The notes beneath the pieces are model-generated. The model did not search any database. It was given only the letters and a program-made list of their open reading frames with translations, and was not told the DNA's origin. A DNA stretch of 64,000 bases from Neurospora tetraspora. Lineage: Eukaryota; Ascomycota; Sordariomycetes; Sordariales; Sordariaceae. The stretch covers positions 930,001 through 994,000 of the forward strand of contig NW_026944389.1 of the NCBI RefSeq assembly GCF_033439725.1, read 5' to 3'. Both the position numbers and the translations under genes were made by a program. Each line of letters begins with the position of its first letter. Position 1 is the stretch's first letter. This document shows positions 21,313 to 32,110 of the stretch, one piece after another.

Positions 21313-24300
21313 TAACGCTGTATTCAAATCAAATATAAATAAATATCGATCTGTATTTATTTAACTAGGTCAAATAAGAAATCGTATTTATTTGAATTAA
21401 TATCGATATTTATTTAGTCAAATATTTAAATTCGTAAAATCGTGATTTCTAATGCATTTGAACCCTGATTTTTCATTTTTCTTTACGTACAGCCTCCCCA
21501 AACCTCCCTAAACCTCATTAGAATACTAGATTCCCCATCCGAAACATCGTCGTCGTCGTCGGTTCCCAAACCCCTACCTCAATTATACTTTTTAAGCCCG
21601 TTCTCTAGCCAGAACTTCAAATTCTCGACAATATTAATAGACTCAGCGGAAAGACTATGCCTCTAATTATTAATAATTAACTTAGCGCCGTTAAAAGACC
21701 GCTTATAATCGTTTACTATAGAAGGAATAGAATAATAATTAAATACTATACGTATTAAACGAACGTATAAAAATTAGTTAGTCTTCTACTAGCTAATTAT
21801 ATTATTAATAACGTAAATTTCGTCGTTAAAGTAGTAATACAACTTATCCTCCTTCTTTAATTATAAAAGGAGGGTATCGTAGAAATTAGGGTCGATAAAT
21901 TAATTGGTATTAGTTAATTTAGCCTATTAATTGTTAATATTAGTTAGTAGATGTTTAAAAAGAGCATTAGCGTAACTTTCGTCGTATATAATTTAGAAAT
22001 CCCTAATAATCTTTCTATATTCGTAATTAGAAAGATATTTTACTACTTATCTATTACAATAATTAGGGTAGAGGATATAAATAATTTAATATATAGTATT
22101 CTCCTCCTCTATTAAATCCTTATATTTTTCTAATTTAGTAATAATTCTATTAAATATTAAACTGACGTACTCTATACCTTCGTTAATTAAATCGTCAATA
22201 TAATTAATAGGAGGCTCGTTGTTTTTAAGAGGGCTCGATTTAGGAAGAGGAGGAAGAAGAAGATTAAATTTGAAGGGAGGATTAAATTTATAAAGTATGT
22301 ATGCGGCGCCGTTAAATATTAGAAATTACAATATTAAATTCTAAGATATTTAAACCCTTAAACATTTAAAAAATAACCTTCTTATTAAATTATACCCTCT
22401 TATCGTTAAAAATAGTAATAAAGCGGTATAAATTAAGTATAACGGTTAAGAAGTAAGGACCCTACTTCTCAAATTTCTTAGTGAAGTCTTTAAAGTAGCG
22501 TATTATATCTATAATAGAAGTAAGGATAGCCCAATCATTATTATTAAATTAATCTTCTTTAAAGAGCCTCTTCAAAACATTTAAATACTATATAGCCTTA
22601 TTAACGTAATGATTAATAAAGTAGCGTAGCTTCTAAACGCGTCGTATTATATAATAATTTGAATTTTAGTGCGTTACATTATTAAAAATAACGCCGATAG
22701 TAAGAAAAACTTCATCCTCCTCTATACATATATCTAAGAAGGGAGAGAGTTCGTTATTAAATTAAAATACCGTTTAAATTATATAATTTCTTAAAACTTC
22801 GTCCGTCTTTAAAAATTTCGTTAAATAAATTATATAATACTATAAAGCCTTCTAACTAGGCCCTACTTATGCTACTCCTATATTATAATATTCTTTTTAA
22901 TAATAAAAAGGCGGGAAAAGGAATAATTAGTATCGGTAGTGTAAGATATGGAAGATTTAATAATGGCCTTTATACCGAAATTTAAAACGTAATCGAAATA
23001 ACGAAGACGACGATAAAACACTTCTATTTCGATTTCCTCGTTCGAAAGGGCAAAGTATAATCCCTTAAAAACGTAATAAATATAGTAATTATTAGAATTA
23101 ACATTATCGTACTAAAAGAAGCCGATTTTATCGCTTTTAATTTCGTAGAACTTAATAACCTATAGAAGGGAAGCCGTAATATTCTCGCTACTATAATTAC
23201 TATAAATTTAAAAGAGGTCAAATAGATTATTGTTAATAATATTATAGTAATTTATATAATAAATGAATATTAAGAATATAATAAGGCCGTTTAAGGAGGT
23301 TTAAAAATTAAAAGAGAAGTATTTCTATTAAAAGGATTTATCTAAACGCTCTTTAAAATAATTAAAATAATAGGTATATTTATTCTTTATCTATATTATA
23401 AAACTATAGCGCGACTCTAATAATAACTTATTAACTATATTACAATCTATTAATTATAAGAACCTTCGAAATACCTTATTCTTAATAAAATTAAATAGGA
23501 AGCGCGCCGTAATAATCATCTCTACTAATAACTCGCAAAATACCTCGCTGATAAGCTTAATAATAAAAAAAATAATTTATTATAATTACTCTATAATAGA
23601 GCGAACTTTCTTAAATATTAGCTAATCGGTATCTTCGCTAATAAATTCCTTAATCTTATAAATACGTCGAAAGTAAATAAAAATTAAATTAATAATATAA
23701 AGGACGTAGAAATTATCGTATAAATTATAATACTAATAACTATTCAACTTATAATTTCTAAATACTTTAATTAAATAAATATTATAATCGCTGACCTAAG
23801 AGTTTCATTTAAAACGTTTACATAACTATACCTCTAATATATATTAATCTCCCTACTAAGTAATTTTCAATATACGTTCAATATTCTTAAACAAATCGTC
23901 GTGGTAAATCATTTTCAAATAATTAATTTATCGACGGAAGGGGAGACGATATATCCTATCGAATATATTAATAGCCTCTACGTACGCAATCAAATCTTTA
24001 AAGGAAATAATCGGTATATTGCCCACAGTGGACGAAATTTCGAAGTCTTTAACAACGGGTATTTTAACAGCGGCGGCAGCAATACTAATAGCGCTAAATA
24101 GAAATTAGTACTAATTAACAACAAGAGGGAGGGACAATTAATAAATATCGCAAACGATTTAGTACAATTAAATACAATAAGGCTTAATTTCAGAGGCGAA
24201 CTAACTAGGGTAAAAGGTTAGCGATATAACCTCAAAAAGGTACCTAGAATACGGGCGGTAATTTAAAACACCAAAAATTTTAAAATACGGGTCCCTCTAG

Positions 24301-24572
24301 GTAGCTCGAGCGAGCTAACTGGCCGTATATAGGGTTTAGGATACCGTACATAGGGGTTTAGGGTCCCGATAATAGCAATCTTTAAGGGTAAAAATGAAAG
24401 GGTTTTGCCAGCTTAAACCCTAACCCAGGGATTCTGCCGGGCGGGCAAATATATCAAATCAAATATCGATATATATTTATTTGGGCAAATCAAATATACA
24501 CGCATATTGATTTATTTATATTTGATTGTTCATTTATATTTGGCTTGGCAATTTAATTTGAATACAGCGCTG
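21313..24572 (-). mobile_element. hAT-type DNA transposon relic (RIP-degraded)
   Basis: A 3260-bp AT-rich block with inverted ends (right end, read inward, CAGCGCTGTATTCAAAT; left end TAACGCTGTATTCAAAT, where the first and third bases look like C-to-T and G-to-A changes). It is flanked by a perfect 8-bp duplication CACTCTTC (21305-21312 and 24573-24580), the hallmark of hAT elements. Several AAATATAAAT-type subterminal repeats lie inside both ends. The minus strand holds a degraded hAT transposase. Confidence 0.9.
21579..24150 (-). pseudogene. RIP-destroyed hAT transposase
   Basis: The C-terminal hAT dimerisation block is readable on the minus strand: IPSIV..YKRSFNGAKLIIN then, after one stop, RHSLSAESINIVENLKFW and LENGLKKYN before the TGA at 21579. 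This matches the IPxxSxxxERxFS..R..L....v..l.cLk.W pattern of the family. Upstream the frame is fragmented by stops, and the N-terminal limit is a guess. Confidence 0.75.
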
Positions 24573-25825
24573 CACTCTTCTTCGCATTCCCCCCTTCCTT
24601 CAAATAACACATGCCAGTCCCCCACACATAACTAAACCCCGTACATTTCTGGTCAGGAACAGCCGCGCAAAGCGCGCCGTACCGTCCCTACATGTCCCAG
24701 TTCTGGGGGACCAGGTTGACGGATCCGAAATCGTCGCCGTGGTGGTCGGTGTCGCATTCGAGGTAGAAGGTCTGCCCGCCTAGACACCAGATGTTGTTGT
24801 TGTTGGTGCCTGCTGTACCTGCGGAGGGGCAGACGGGGGTTTTGGACTCGATTGTGGGCGGGGTTATGGCTTTGGAAGTTAGGGTGGCGGTTGGGGCGGT
24901 GGTTGTGCTGCTGCTGGGAGGAGGAGGAGGCGGAGGGGGAGGAGGAGGGTGTGAGGAAGTGGTTGTTGGTGGTTTGGGAGGTTGAGAAGTGCTGGTGGGG
25001 GGAGGGGGAGTTGTGATGGGAGGAAGGTGATTTTGATACTGCCCGGGAAGAGAAGTGATTGTTACGGCGGACTACTGGGTTCTCGTGACCGTGGCGTGGT
25101 GAGTGTAATACGATTGTATGACTATCGTTTCGCCGACCCAAGGTCCTTCAGATTCTTCTCTGCGGTTCAAGTGGGACTGGGAGGCGTGCTTGGTGGCTTC
25201 CTTGTGTTTCTTCTTGGCAAAGAATAAAACATCGTCAGAGTCAGACTCCCCAAGGGCACAGGCGATAGGGCCGGTGGGCTTTGGGGGAGGAGGTATATGT
25301 CTGTAGGTACCGCTGTAGATGGGCCTTGTGTGGGCAGAGCGAGTGTGGCTGCCGCTCTGAGGAGTCCAGGTTACCGAGGGAGGGGGGATGCCGGTGAATT
25401 TGTGGGTGTCGAAACCGGTGAACTTGCGGGGACGAAAGTCGGAGACGGTAGTTGGAGATGGGGATGTAGTGGCGTCATCACGATTGACCAGTGTCGGGCC
25501 GGTTTGGGTTAATGAGGTCTGGGTTTGAACCGTTAGGATGCCAGTATCGGTAGTAGGGCTGCCCGTATGGCTGCCCGTAGGTTTATGAGGTCTGGTATGA
25601 TTATGAGGCCAGATACCAAAGTGGTACACAGACTCGGGGGCAGTACCTGCGGTAGTGTTGTTAGCTGATAAATTGTGGGTTTCACTGCAACCAGTGGCGG
25701 ATGATGTGGTACATACTCGAAGAATGTCCATCCTCTTGACGTCTGACGGCACGGTGCAAAGGAGAGGCAATGGTCATCGAAGAGAGACCGATGGCCACGA
25801 TGAAGGAGGAAAGAGTGACCTTCAT

Positions 25826-26787
25826 GATGGCAGTAGACTGGCGTGCTTATCGTGCTGAGGTATCCGTAGAGTATGCCGTCGTGTGCCTGAACTCTGCGGA
25901 GGACCTCCTGAGTTCTTGGAGATGGCGTTGCGGTTGAACACTCGGAAGGGAGGAACCAGCTTTCTCGGTCGTCGAGAACGACTTTTAACCCCCATCTTGT
26001 CATGCTACACCAAGCACCCAAGATAGCGCAGATGGTTCGTGGTAGCGTGAATGAACCACGGCCATGCTGTGATCAAAGACAAAAACGGAATCCCTTGTCT
26101 CGACAACACGGGACGGGATAAGCCCTCTGCGCCACCCCTCTCAGGGAGACAGGGACTGGAGTCGATGCGACAAAGGCGGGTTTGCGAAGCAGACAATGAT
26201 GCTTTGTTTCGTCCAGATTAAGCTTTTGGAGGGAGGCTCAAACTGTCTAACATCAAACAAGCGCGGAACGGGGGTTCAGTGGTACGCTGATATGAAGTGG
26301 ATAAAAGGGACAAGGTGCGGCTCCGACAATAGCAACCTGGTGGAAAAGATGAATTCGAGAACAGGCCCTGGGACCTGAGTCGGGGGTTTGTAGAACACAG
26401 GGCATTCTAACAGCCTCAGAAGCATAGAGGGAAGAGAGGTGTGTGCGAGAGGAGGGGGTTGGACTTGAGACATATGGTGGTTTTGGCTGTCGGATTGGAA
26501 GATCTGTTCGAGGCTTGGTATTGTTGGGTGTGGGCTTGGATTACCTTCTCGCGTTTCCGCCCCTTGGGTTTGAGATTCGAGAGAATGTTCATGGTATTCT
26601 GGTGGTTTCGACGTGGAAGGTAGCTGCGATATCAAGCGGTAAGGCGGTCCAGCGTGTGATGGTTGAAGGCGCAGTAGGAGGAGCCGCAGTAGGAGCGAAG
26701 GTCAGGAGGATGCGAATCGCGTCTGTCATATTGCACTTTCTCAGCGGATTGAAAGGTTGAGGAAGGTAGAGTAGAGGAGGGGGAAGA
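25826..26787. other. Intergenic region, no supported gene
   Basis: About 1 kb. A minus-strand frame of 119 codons (26276-26635) and a short frame starting near 26731 have no motif and no clean splice signals. The left end is the promoter side of the PAN-like gene. Confidence 0.4.
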
Positions 26788-27112
26788 TCCGTACTGGGAG
26801 GAGGGGGGTCTTACGATCTGTACTTAGACACCTCGAGAACCCCCGATGTCAAACTGGTTACGACTGCCAATTTACCATCAATTGACTATCCCGCCCGACG
26901 AAACGTCCAAATTCCCAAACGTTTGAAATATTCGGATTGTCAAAAGACCATGAATTAACAGTCAATCAGGTACGAAATATCTCAAAGGTGAAACGTCAGT
27001 GCATTTAGACATCAAAAAAAGTTGAGGGCTCTAAGTACAGGTCACTGAATTCCGAATTGTCATAGTACCGTTCGCGGACAGGTCGAAAGACCCCCCTCCT
27101 CTCAGTACGGAT
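26788..27112. mobile_element. Small inverted-repeat element (MITE-like, 325 bp)
   Basis: The left end ATCCGTACTGGGAGGAGGGG pairs with the right end: the reverse complement of the right side reads ATCCGTACTGAGAGGAGGGG and continues GGTCTT.CGA.CTGT. Homology continues inward: left GAtCTGTACTTAGA..CTC..GATGTC matches right GAcCTGTACTTAGA..CTC..GATGTC after a spacer of about 35 bp present only on the right. No coding capacity. AT stands outside both CCGTAC ends, but no longer target duplication is clear. Confidence 0.65.
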
Positions 27113-28100
27113 ACCTGAACCAACCGCGACATGGAGCATGGCGTTGCTTCATGTTGGTCCCTTTACGGTCGATGCTTTGTTCCCGGCCACCGGCCGCCAA
27201 CACCTTCTGCTGTGTTGCATCTCGAACAAGGGCCATCAAAGGATGAATGGGTTGGTTGGGGATTTATCTTCACTTCTGAAATTCCAAGGAGATAACTCAA
27301 GAATAATCGAGGAGGATAACTGAAGAACCGATGTAGCAAATTTGTGAATGGTTTGCAGGATCTCGTCAAACTAGATGGCAGCACTCGGAATGTCGTCGTT
27401 TGCGGGCCCGACGCGGCCGGCGCCCGACTCGCCGAACATTAGACCCACTTCATCCCAACATGCTAGCCAATCAGATATTACACATCCGGTAGCTATTTTC
27501 CGCTTTGGGAAGGCACGGTGGAAGCTGCGTTCTCGGCGTTCCTTCTTCCCACCGACGACAGTAGCAAGAAAACTTCGGACCAATCTCTGCCTGCCTTGTA
27601 GCAGCGGTGGAAATTTCCAATCTTGTCCATGTCAACTCAGCTCACGATCTCCCTTCCTGCGCCAGCACCCCAGGAACCTCGCTTTCGGACAGGTGCAGGA
27701 ACCGAAGCCAGGAACGCTGATCCTTGAACGCACTTGAACGCAGGTAATCCTTCGTGCCGTCCTGTGAGTGGCACGGGAGATCCAAACACAACGCTCCTAC
27801 TTGGGTTGTTGTGCGGCCTGGTTGCCTGGAAGCCACGGCTCACGTTGTTTTTTTGCCGTTCTCTTTCAGTACTTAAAGGTCGGGTCCCAGGAGCAGAGAA
27901 TGACGGGATTCTTTCGCCCTTTTTTTCCCGGGTATCAAGCCGGATTCTTTCTTGGAAAACAGTCAATACTTTAGACAATACTCTGTAAGCCAGATCAGCC
28001 AAATCCATCATTCTGACACGAACTAACCCTCTCATCTAACTCACCAGTCCCATCAATTATCAAACCTGTTACCACTCGCCGTAAACGGCCTACCGCTACC
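27113..28100. other. Intergenic/promoter region of the charged protein gene
   Basis: About 1 kb without a supported gene. Overlapping frames of about 120-130 codons on both strands lack motifs. The right end is pyrimidine- and CA-rich, as usual in fungal 5' leaders. Confidence 0.4.
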
Positions 28101-29252
28101 ATGTCCCAACCTCAATCCGACCCCGACGTCACCATGTCCCAACCTCAATCCGGCCCCGACCCCGACCCCGAGCCCTCAATGTACCAACAAGTCCACACCC
28201 AAGTCCTCAACCAAATCGGTTCCACCCCTGACCTCTCCGAAGAAGAGCGAACCCTCTACATTCTTGACCTAGTCCGTTTCGCCGTCGCCGCCTGGCAAGC
28301 CAGCGGTCTGATGCATTTGCGCAAGGGCATGGTGAGCTGCGCAATTGACAGTCTTGGGGACACAAAGGCGTGGAAAGCAAAGAGGGAGGAGTGGCTGGAT
28401 TTTACCAGGGAGAGTTTGGGAGTTCAGGTTTCTGAGAGGGTCATTGCTGCTGAGGATACTGAAATGACTGAGAAGGTCACTGAGAAGGTCACTACTGAGA
28501 TGGTGAGGAAAGGCGGAGAGGGAGACGGGGGTGGTGATAAAAAGGGGAAGAGTCCGGCCAAGAGACGTCGTGTGGGTGGCGACGAGGAGGAGGGAGGGGA
28601 CAAAGTTGAGGAAGTTGAGGAAGCTAAGGAAGCTGAGGAAGCTGAGGAAGATGAGGAAGCTGATAGGATACCTTGGAAGGAGATCCTGGCTGGGTTTCAG
28701 CTTGTGGAGACCGAAATGGATGCTATGAAGATGGTTTCTCCGGATAACTTTCCTCTGATCAGGTCTTCGCTTGAGTTGGTGGAGTATAGGCTGGAGCATA
28801 TGAAGGAGGTCTTCGTTCCACTTCTTTCTCGGATTAACAATACTTTACTGGACGAGAAGGGGGTGGAGCAGAAGCTGGCTGCCATGGAGAAGGGGCTTGC
28901 TTCGAACCGGGATGACAAAGAGGGGGGAAGTGAGGAAGCTCCTGGGACTTTTATGGTGTTTTCGCTCGAGTACAAGTCTCTGGTGGCGAACTTGGTTGCT
29001 TTGGACAAGATGTTTGTTGAGCATGGTATTCCTGCGTACGTGTCTCCGTTTTATTCTACGGAGGAGAAGTTGAATTCCATGGAGGATATGCTTGTTTCTG
29101 AGATGGAGATGATGATGCTGAACGGGAGACCGGCTACTACGGAGGTCCAGTCAAGGTTTAAGCCTGTGATGGAGAAGCTGGCTATTCTGGAGAAGATGTT
29201 TTCTGCTGCGACGCAGAATGCTGCGATGCAGAAATCATCACGCAATTTGTAA
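28101..29252 (+). CDS. Hypothetical charged protein with nuclear localisation signal
   Basis: Intronless 383-aa frame from ATG 28101 to TAA. Residues 1-27 hold a repeated Pro/Gln/Asp unit (MSQPQS.PD twice). Residues 30-115 look helical. Residues 145-158 contain KKGKSPAKRRRV, a good nuclear localisation signal. Residues 160-190 are an acidic Glu/Ala-rich run (EEVEEAKEAEEAEE). The remainder is amphipathic helix, rich in Met, Leu, Glu and Lys, with several LExM/LEKMF-type repeats (SLELVEY, ALDKMF, ILEKMF) that may form a coiled bundle. No known domain recognised. It lies tail to tail with the AAA ATPase gene, 70 bp between the stops. Confidence 0.75.
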   Translation: MSQPQSDPDVTMSQPQSGPDPDPEPSMYQQVHTQVLNQIGSTPDLSEEERTLYILDLVRFAVAAWQASGLMHLRKGMVSCAIDSLGDTKAWKAKREEWLDFTRESLGVQVSERVIAAEDTEMTEKVTEKVTTEMVRKGGEGDGGGDKKGKSPAKRRRVGGDEEEGGDKVEEVEEAKEAEEAEEDEEADRIPWKEILAGFQLVETEMDAMKMVSPDNFPLIRSSLELVEYRLEHMKEVFVPLLSRINNTLLDEKGVEQKLAAMEKGLASNRDDKEGGSEEAPGTFMVFSLEYKSLVANLVALDKMFVEHGIPAYVSPFYSTEEKLNSMEDMLVSEMEMMMLNGRPATTEVQSRFKPVMEKLAILEKMFSAATQNAAMQKSSRNL

Positions 29253-29322
29253 TCGAGCCCCATTAATAATATCTTTAATCCAATTTTATTAGAAGGCTGG
29301 GCACCTTATACTCTTCCAGGCG

Positions 29323-31432
29323 TTAGAAAGCGTCAAGAACGGAATCTTTCCTTTCTATCCTTGAAACCTCCTTCAAAGACTTGTCAAATTCTTGCCGCAC
29401 TAGGATAACAGTCATCAAGTGATCAAGACTCAGTGGCTGTCGTTCATGACGAGCAATGGTACGAGCCGTGTTGACCGCATACGATATCTCACGTCCGTTG
29501 AGCTTTTCTGTGAGCAGCTCGTCAATATCCTCGTTGATACCCATGCTGATCTCGCTCTTCGGGATCGCTCCGAGATACTTCATCCAGAGTTGCCGCCGAG
29601 TCTCAAGATCGGGTGGTCCGTAGGTCAGCGCAAGGTGTATGCGAGACTTCATCGCGGCATCGAATGACCGGACGCGGTTGGTGGTCAGGAACACGATCCC
29701 TGAGAAGTACTCAAGATGCTTCAGGAAGACTGTGGGTAGGGAAGACGAGTGGCAGCGAACATTGGCATATAGTTCCAACATGGAGGGTCCGCACCGGCGA
29801 CCAAGGCATTCCGGTCGGCGTTGTGACCTTCCGCATCCTCGCGTTTCTCTAGGAACACATCAGCTTCATCGAGTAGCACGACTGCCTGCCATTTTGTGGC
29901 GTAATGCAATAGCTCTTTGAGACGTCTCTCAAACTCGGATGCCCAGTTGTCTCGGTTCAACTCCCCGAGTGAGCTTGAGATTAGAAGCTTCTTGGTTGCT
30001 TCTGCAGCAGTTTCTGTGTGCGCCCTTGTTAGCAAGTTGGAAAAGACGTGACCGCCACAGGCCGACTAGTCTAACCTGCAGTCATCGTCTTTCCAGACCC
30101 GGGGCTTCCATGTAACAAGAGAACCAGCCCTTTGCCCTTTTGCATGTCTTCGTCCCGGGCATTGTCAGGGAATATGTGATTCTCAACGAGAGCTCGAAGA
30201 ATGCGTTTCTGGGCATTCGGGAGGAGCAGAGACTCCCAGGCATCTGGCTTCCAGTCGATAGGGCGAAGACAGTCCAGGTAGTACCGGCAGAACGTCTTCT
30301 TTGCTGGGGAAAACCCCTTGGTATAGGGCGGACAGAGGGTAAGGTCCGCGCCTGGATTGGCGGCGACGGTCTTGCGTTCGGAGAATATTTCCTCGTCGAA
30401 TAGTACCCGGTCCAAGACAACTCGTGCTGACTCCTATACTGACATTTGAATGAGTACTGCTCTGGCTTTCAAGAGTGTTGCTAGCCTTGGGGTCAGTGTA
30501 CTGACCGTGAACCCAATCCACAAGCCTGATTCGCCTTCAAGAGAGGGATGGTAGTAGCTCATCGGAGGTTCTTTGAGATACTTGGCCGTACCGTGGTAGT
30601 ATCTGAGAGCGACGCCATCGATCTCTTTGAAGGCCTCTCCCCTGATCTGGAGTCTTCTCTTCAGGTCGTCTATCTTGGTCTCGTCTTTTGTCCAGTACGC
30701 AAGGGGGAAGATGGGTAATTGGTTGATGGGACCAGGATGAAGACCATTCAAGCTAACCTTCTGGCGAATCTGAAACTCCTGAGTGGCATTTCCGAATGTT
30801 TTCCCATCAAAGTCGGTGTACTGACCGTAAATATGACAGACTGGACCTATGCTGTTGTACACCTCATAACCCGTCCGTAAGCAGCGAAGAAGCCAGGGAT
30901 GACCGTTCTCAAACGTGATGAGCAGGCTGCCGGGCTTGAAGACGGACCATAATGTCTCGTACGTAATATGGCCTTTTTGCCACATGGCCTGGAGTCTTTG
31001 GTAGTCAGGGCCCAGCTCAGACTCCATGAAGTCAAAAAGGAGGTTGAGATGGGATCGGACATCGTAGTCGGATGTCTGTCGGCGATGAACATCCAGGTCA
31101 TCCCAGTGGTGAATCAGCATCTGGAATGGACTTTCGAGCTCGAAGGGCTCCTCAAAGGTCGAGGGAACGATGGGATGGGACTTGATCACATCTCGGAATG
31201 CGCGGAGGATGAAGGGGGAGTTGACGTTGAGGATGGTCTTCTCTTGCCGGCCATTCTGGTCGTAGACTTGACGGATGACGAGAGCATGCTCGAGTTCTTT
31301 GCGCTGTTCCTCGGATAGCGCATCGGATTTGAGATTGTGAACCTTGACTTCCTTCTCCTCCCGAGTCTTCGGATCGTATTTGCGGCGAAGGATCAAGCTT
31401 TCAAGGCGTGTTCCGGCGTCAACGTTCGCCAT
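29323..31432 (-). CDS. AAA-type ATPase (fungal family with DUF7025-like N-terminus)
   Basis: Four exons: 31432-30506, 30433-30076, 30013-29795, 29729-29323 (introns of 72, 62 and 65 nt with GT..AG ends; the second has GCTAAC). Total 636 aa. The N-terminal 310 residues match the conserved region found before the ATPase in fungal AAA proteins of this type (..SPFQMLIHHWDDLD.., ..LLITFENGHPWLLRC.., RYYHGT). Then RVVLDRVLFDEE leads to the AAA core: Walker A GSPGSGKT (418-425), Walker B VVLLDEADVF (about 473-482), sensor 1 FLTTNRVRSFD, and an arginine-containing SRIHLAL segment. Such proteins hydrolyse ATP, probably as hexamers; their clients are unknown. Transcription diverges from the NLR gene. 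The last intron keeps the frame only with the AG at 29730. Confidence 0.88.
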
Positions 31433-32110
31433 GGCTGCTCGTTTGATGGGATGCGTTTGTCAGGTGTGGACTCATGCCAACTGCTGGTATGAAGACTAGG
31501 TAGAGCCATTTTAATGGTGGGCATTGGAGGCACGATATAGACCAGGCTTGCTCATGCCCCTGGTGATGCCATGCCATTCCGGTTATCATCGACCGACCCC
31601 ATCCCCGCTCTGACGGTTTAAATAGTCTGTCAGATGCCCCTGCTGATTGCTGCATGACGGGATGGTTGCATGCAATAGTTGCATATATTTGCATGCGGCT
31701 TCAGCGCTAAGCGCTCCTTTGGGCTAGCACCTTACATTGGTGTTTCCAGGCATCCATCGTCCATTTGCCGGAGACATTCGAGCCTTCCAAACGAAGCAAC
31801 CTTATCGCCAAAATCATTCATATTACCCCGCGCCACCTGGCTTTCTCTTGTCGTCACAGCCTTCTCTCCTTCCCGGTCTTGGTGACCTCCTTCAACACTT
31901 TCAGTCTGGGTGTCAGCTGCCGCCACCAGGTCAATTTGCAAGGATGGGATAGGGTGGGGTGGTAATCAAGGAGTCAGCCCTAAATTTTAAGTCTCTGCAC
32001 CCCAACATGAAGGCCTGTATCTCCGGTCTGTACCTCAAGTCCCTGGCAGTTGATGTTGTTGGGGATTCTTTGCTTCCGATGACCTCGGGGAGCCAAGCTC
32101 TAGACACAAC
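31433..32110. promoter_or_regulatory. Shared divergent promoter of the AAA ATPase and NLR genes
   Basis: 678 bp separate the two start codons, and no other gene fits between them. It contains TTTAAATA near 31617 and a palindrome AGCGCTAAGCGCT (31705-31717). Which of these elements matters is not known; joint control of the two genes is an inference from the head-to-head layout. Confidence 0.45.

Larger units (their letters stand above)
21144..25825 (-). pseudogene. Secreted PAN/Apple-like protein gene, split by a hAT insertion
   Basis: Exon 1 is 25825-25717, starting with a signal peptide (MKVTLSSFIVAIGL.., basic RR near 29). The intron is 25716-25647 (GTATGT, CTAAC, CGCAG). Exon 2 runs 25646-24573, is interrupted by the hAT element, and resumes at 21304 to the TGA at 21146-21144. 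Removing the element and one copy of its 8-bp duplication keeps the frame exactly, giving about 447 codons. The middle is a Ser/Thr/Pro-rich linker with poly-Pro. The C-terminal third (..FYLECDTDHHGDDF.., ..ALCAAVPDQKCTGFSY.., TGMCYLK) resembles a PAN/Apple domain of fungal cell-surface proteins. Two in-frame TAG codons (25074-25072 and 24690-24688) also break it; each is a CAG-to-TAG type change. Without the element it would encode a wall- or matrix-associated secreted protein. Confidence 0.8.
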
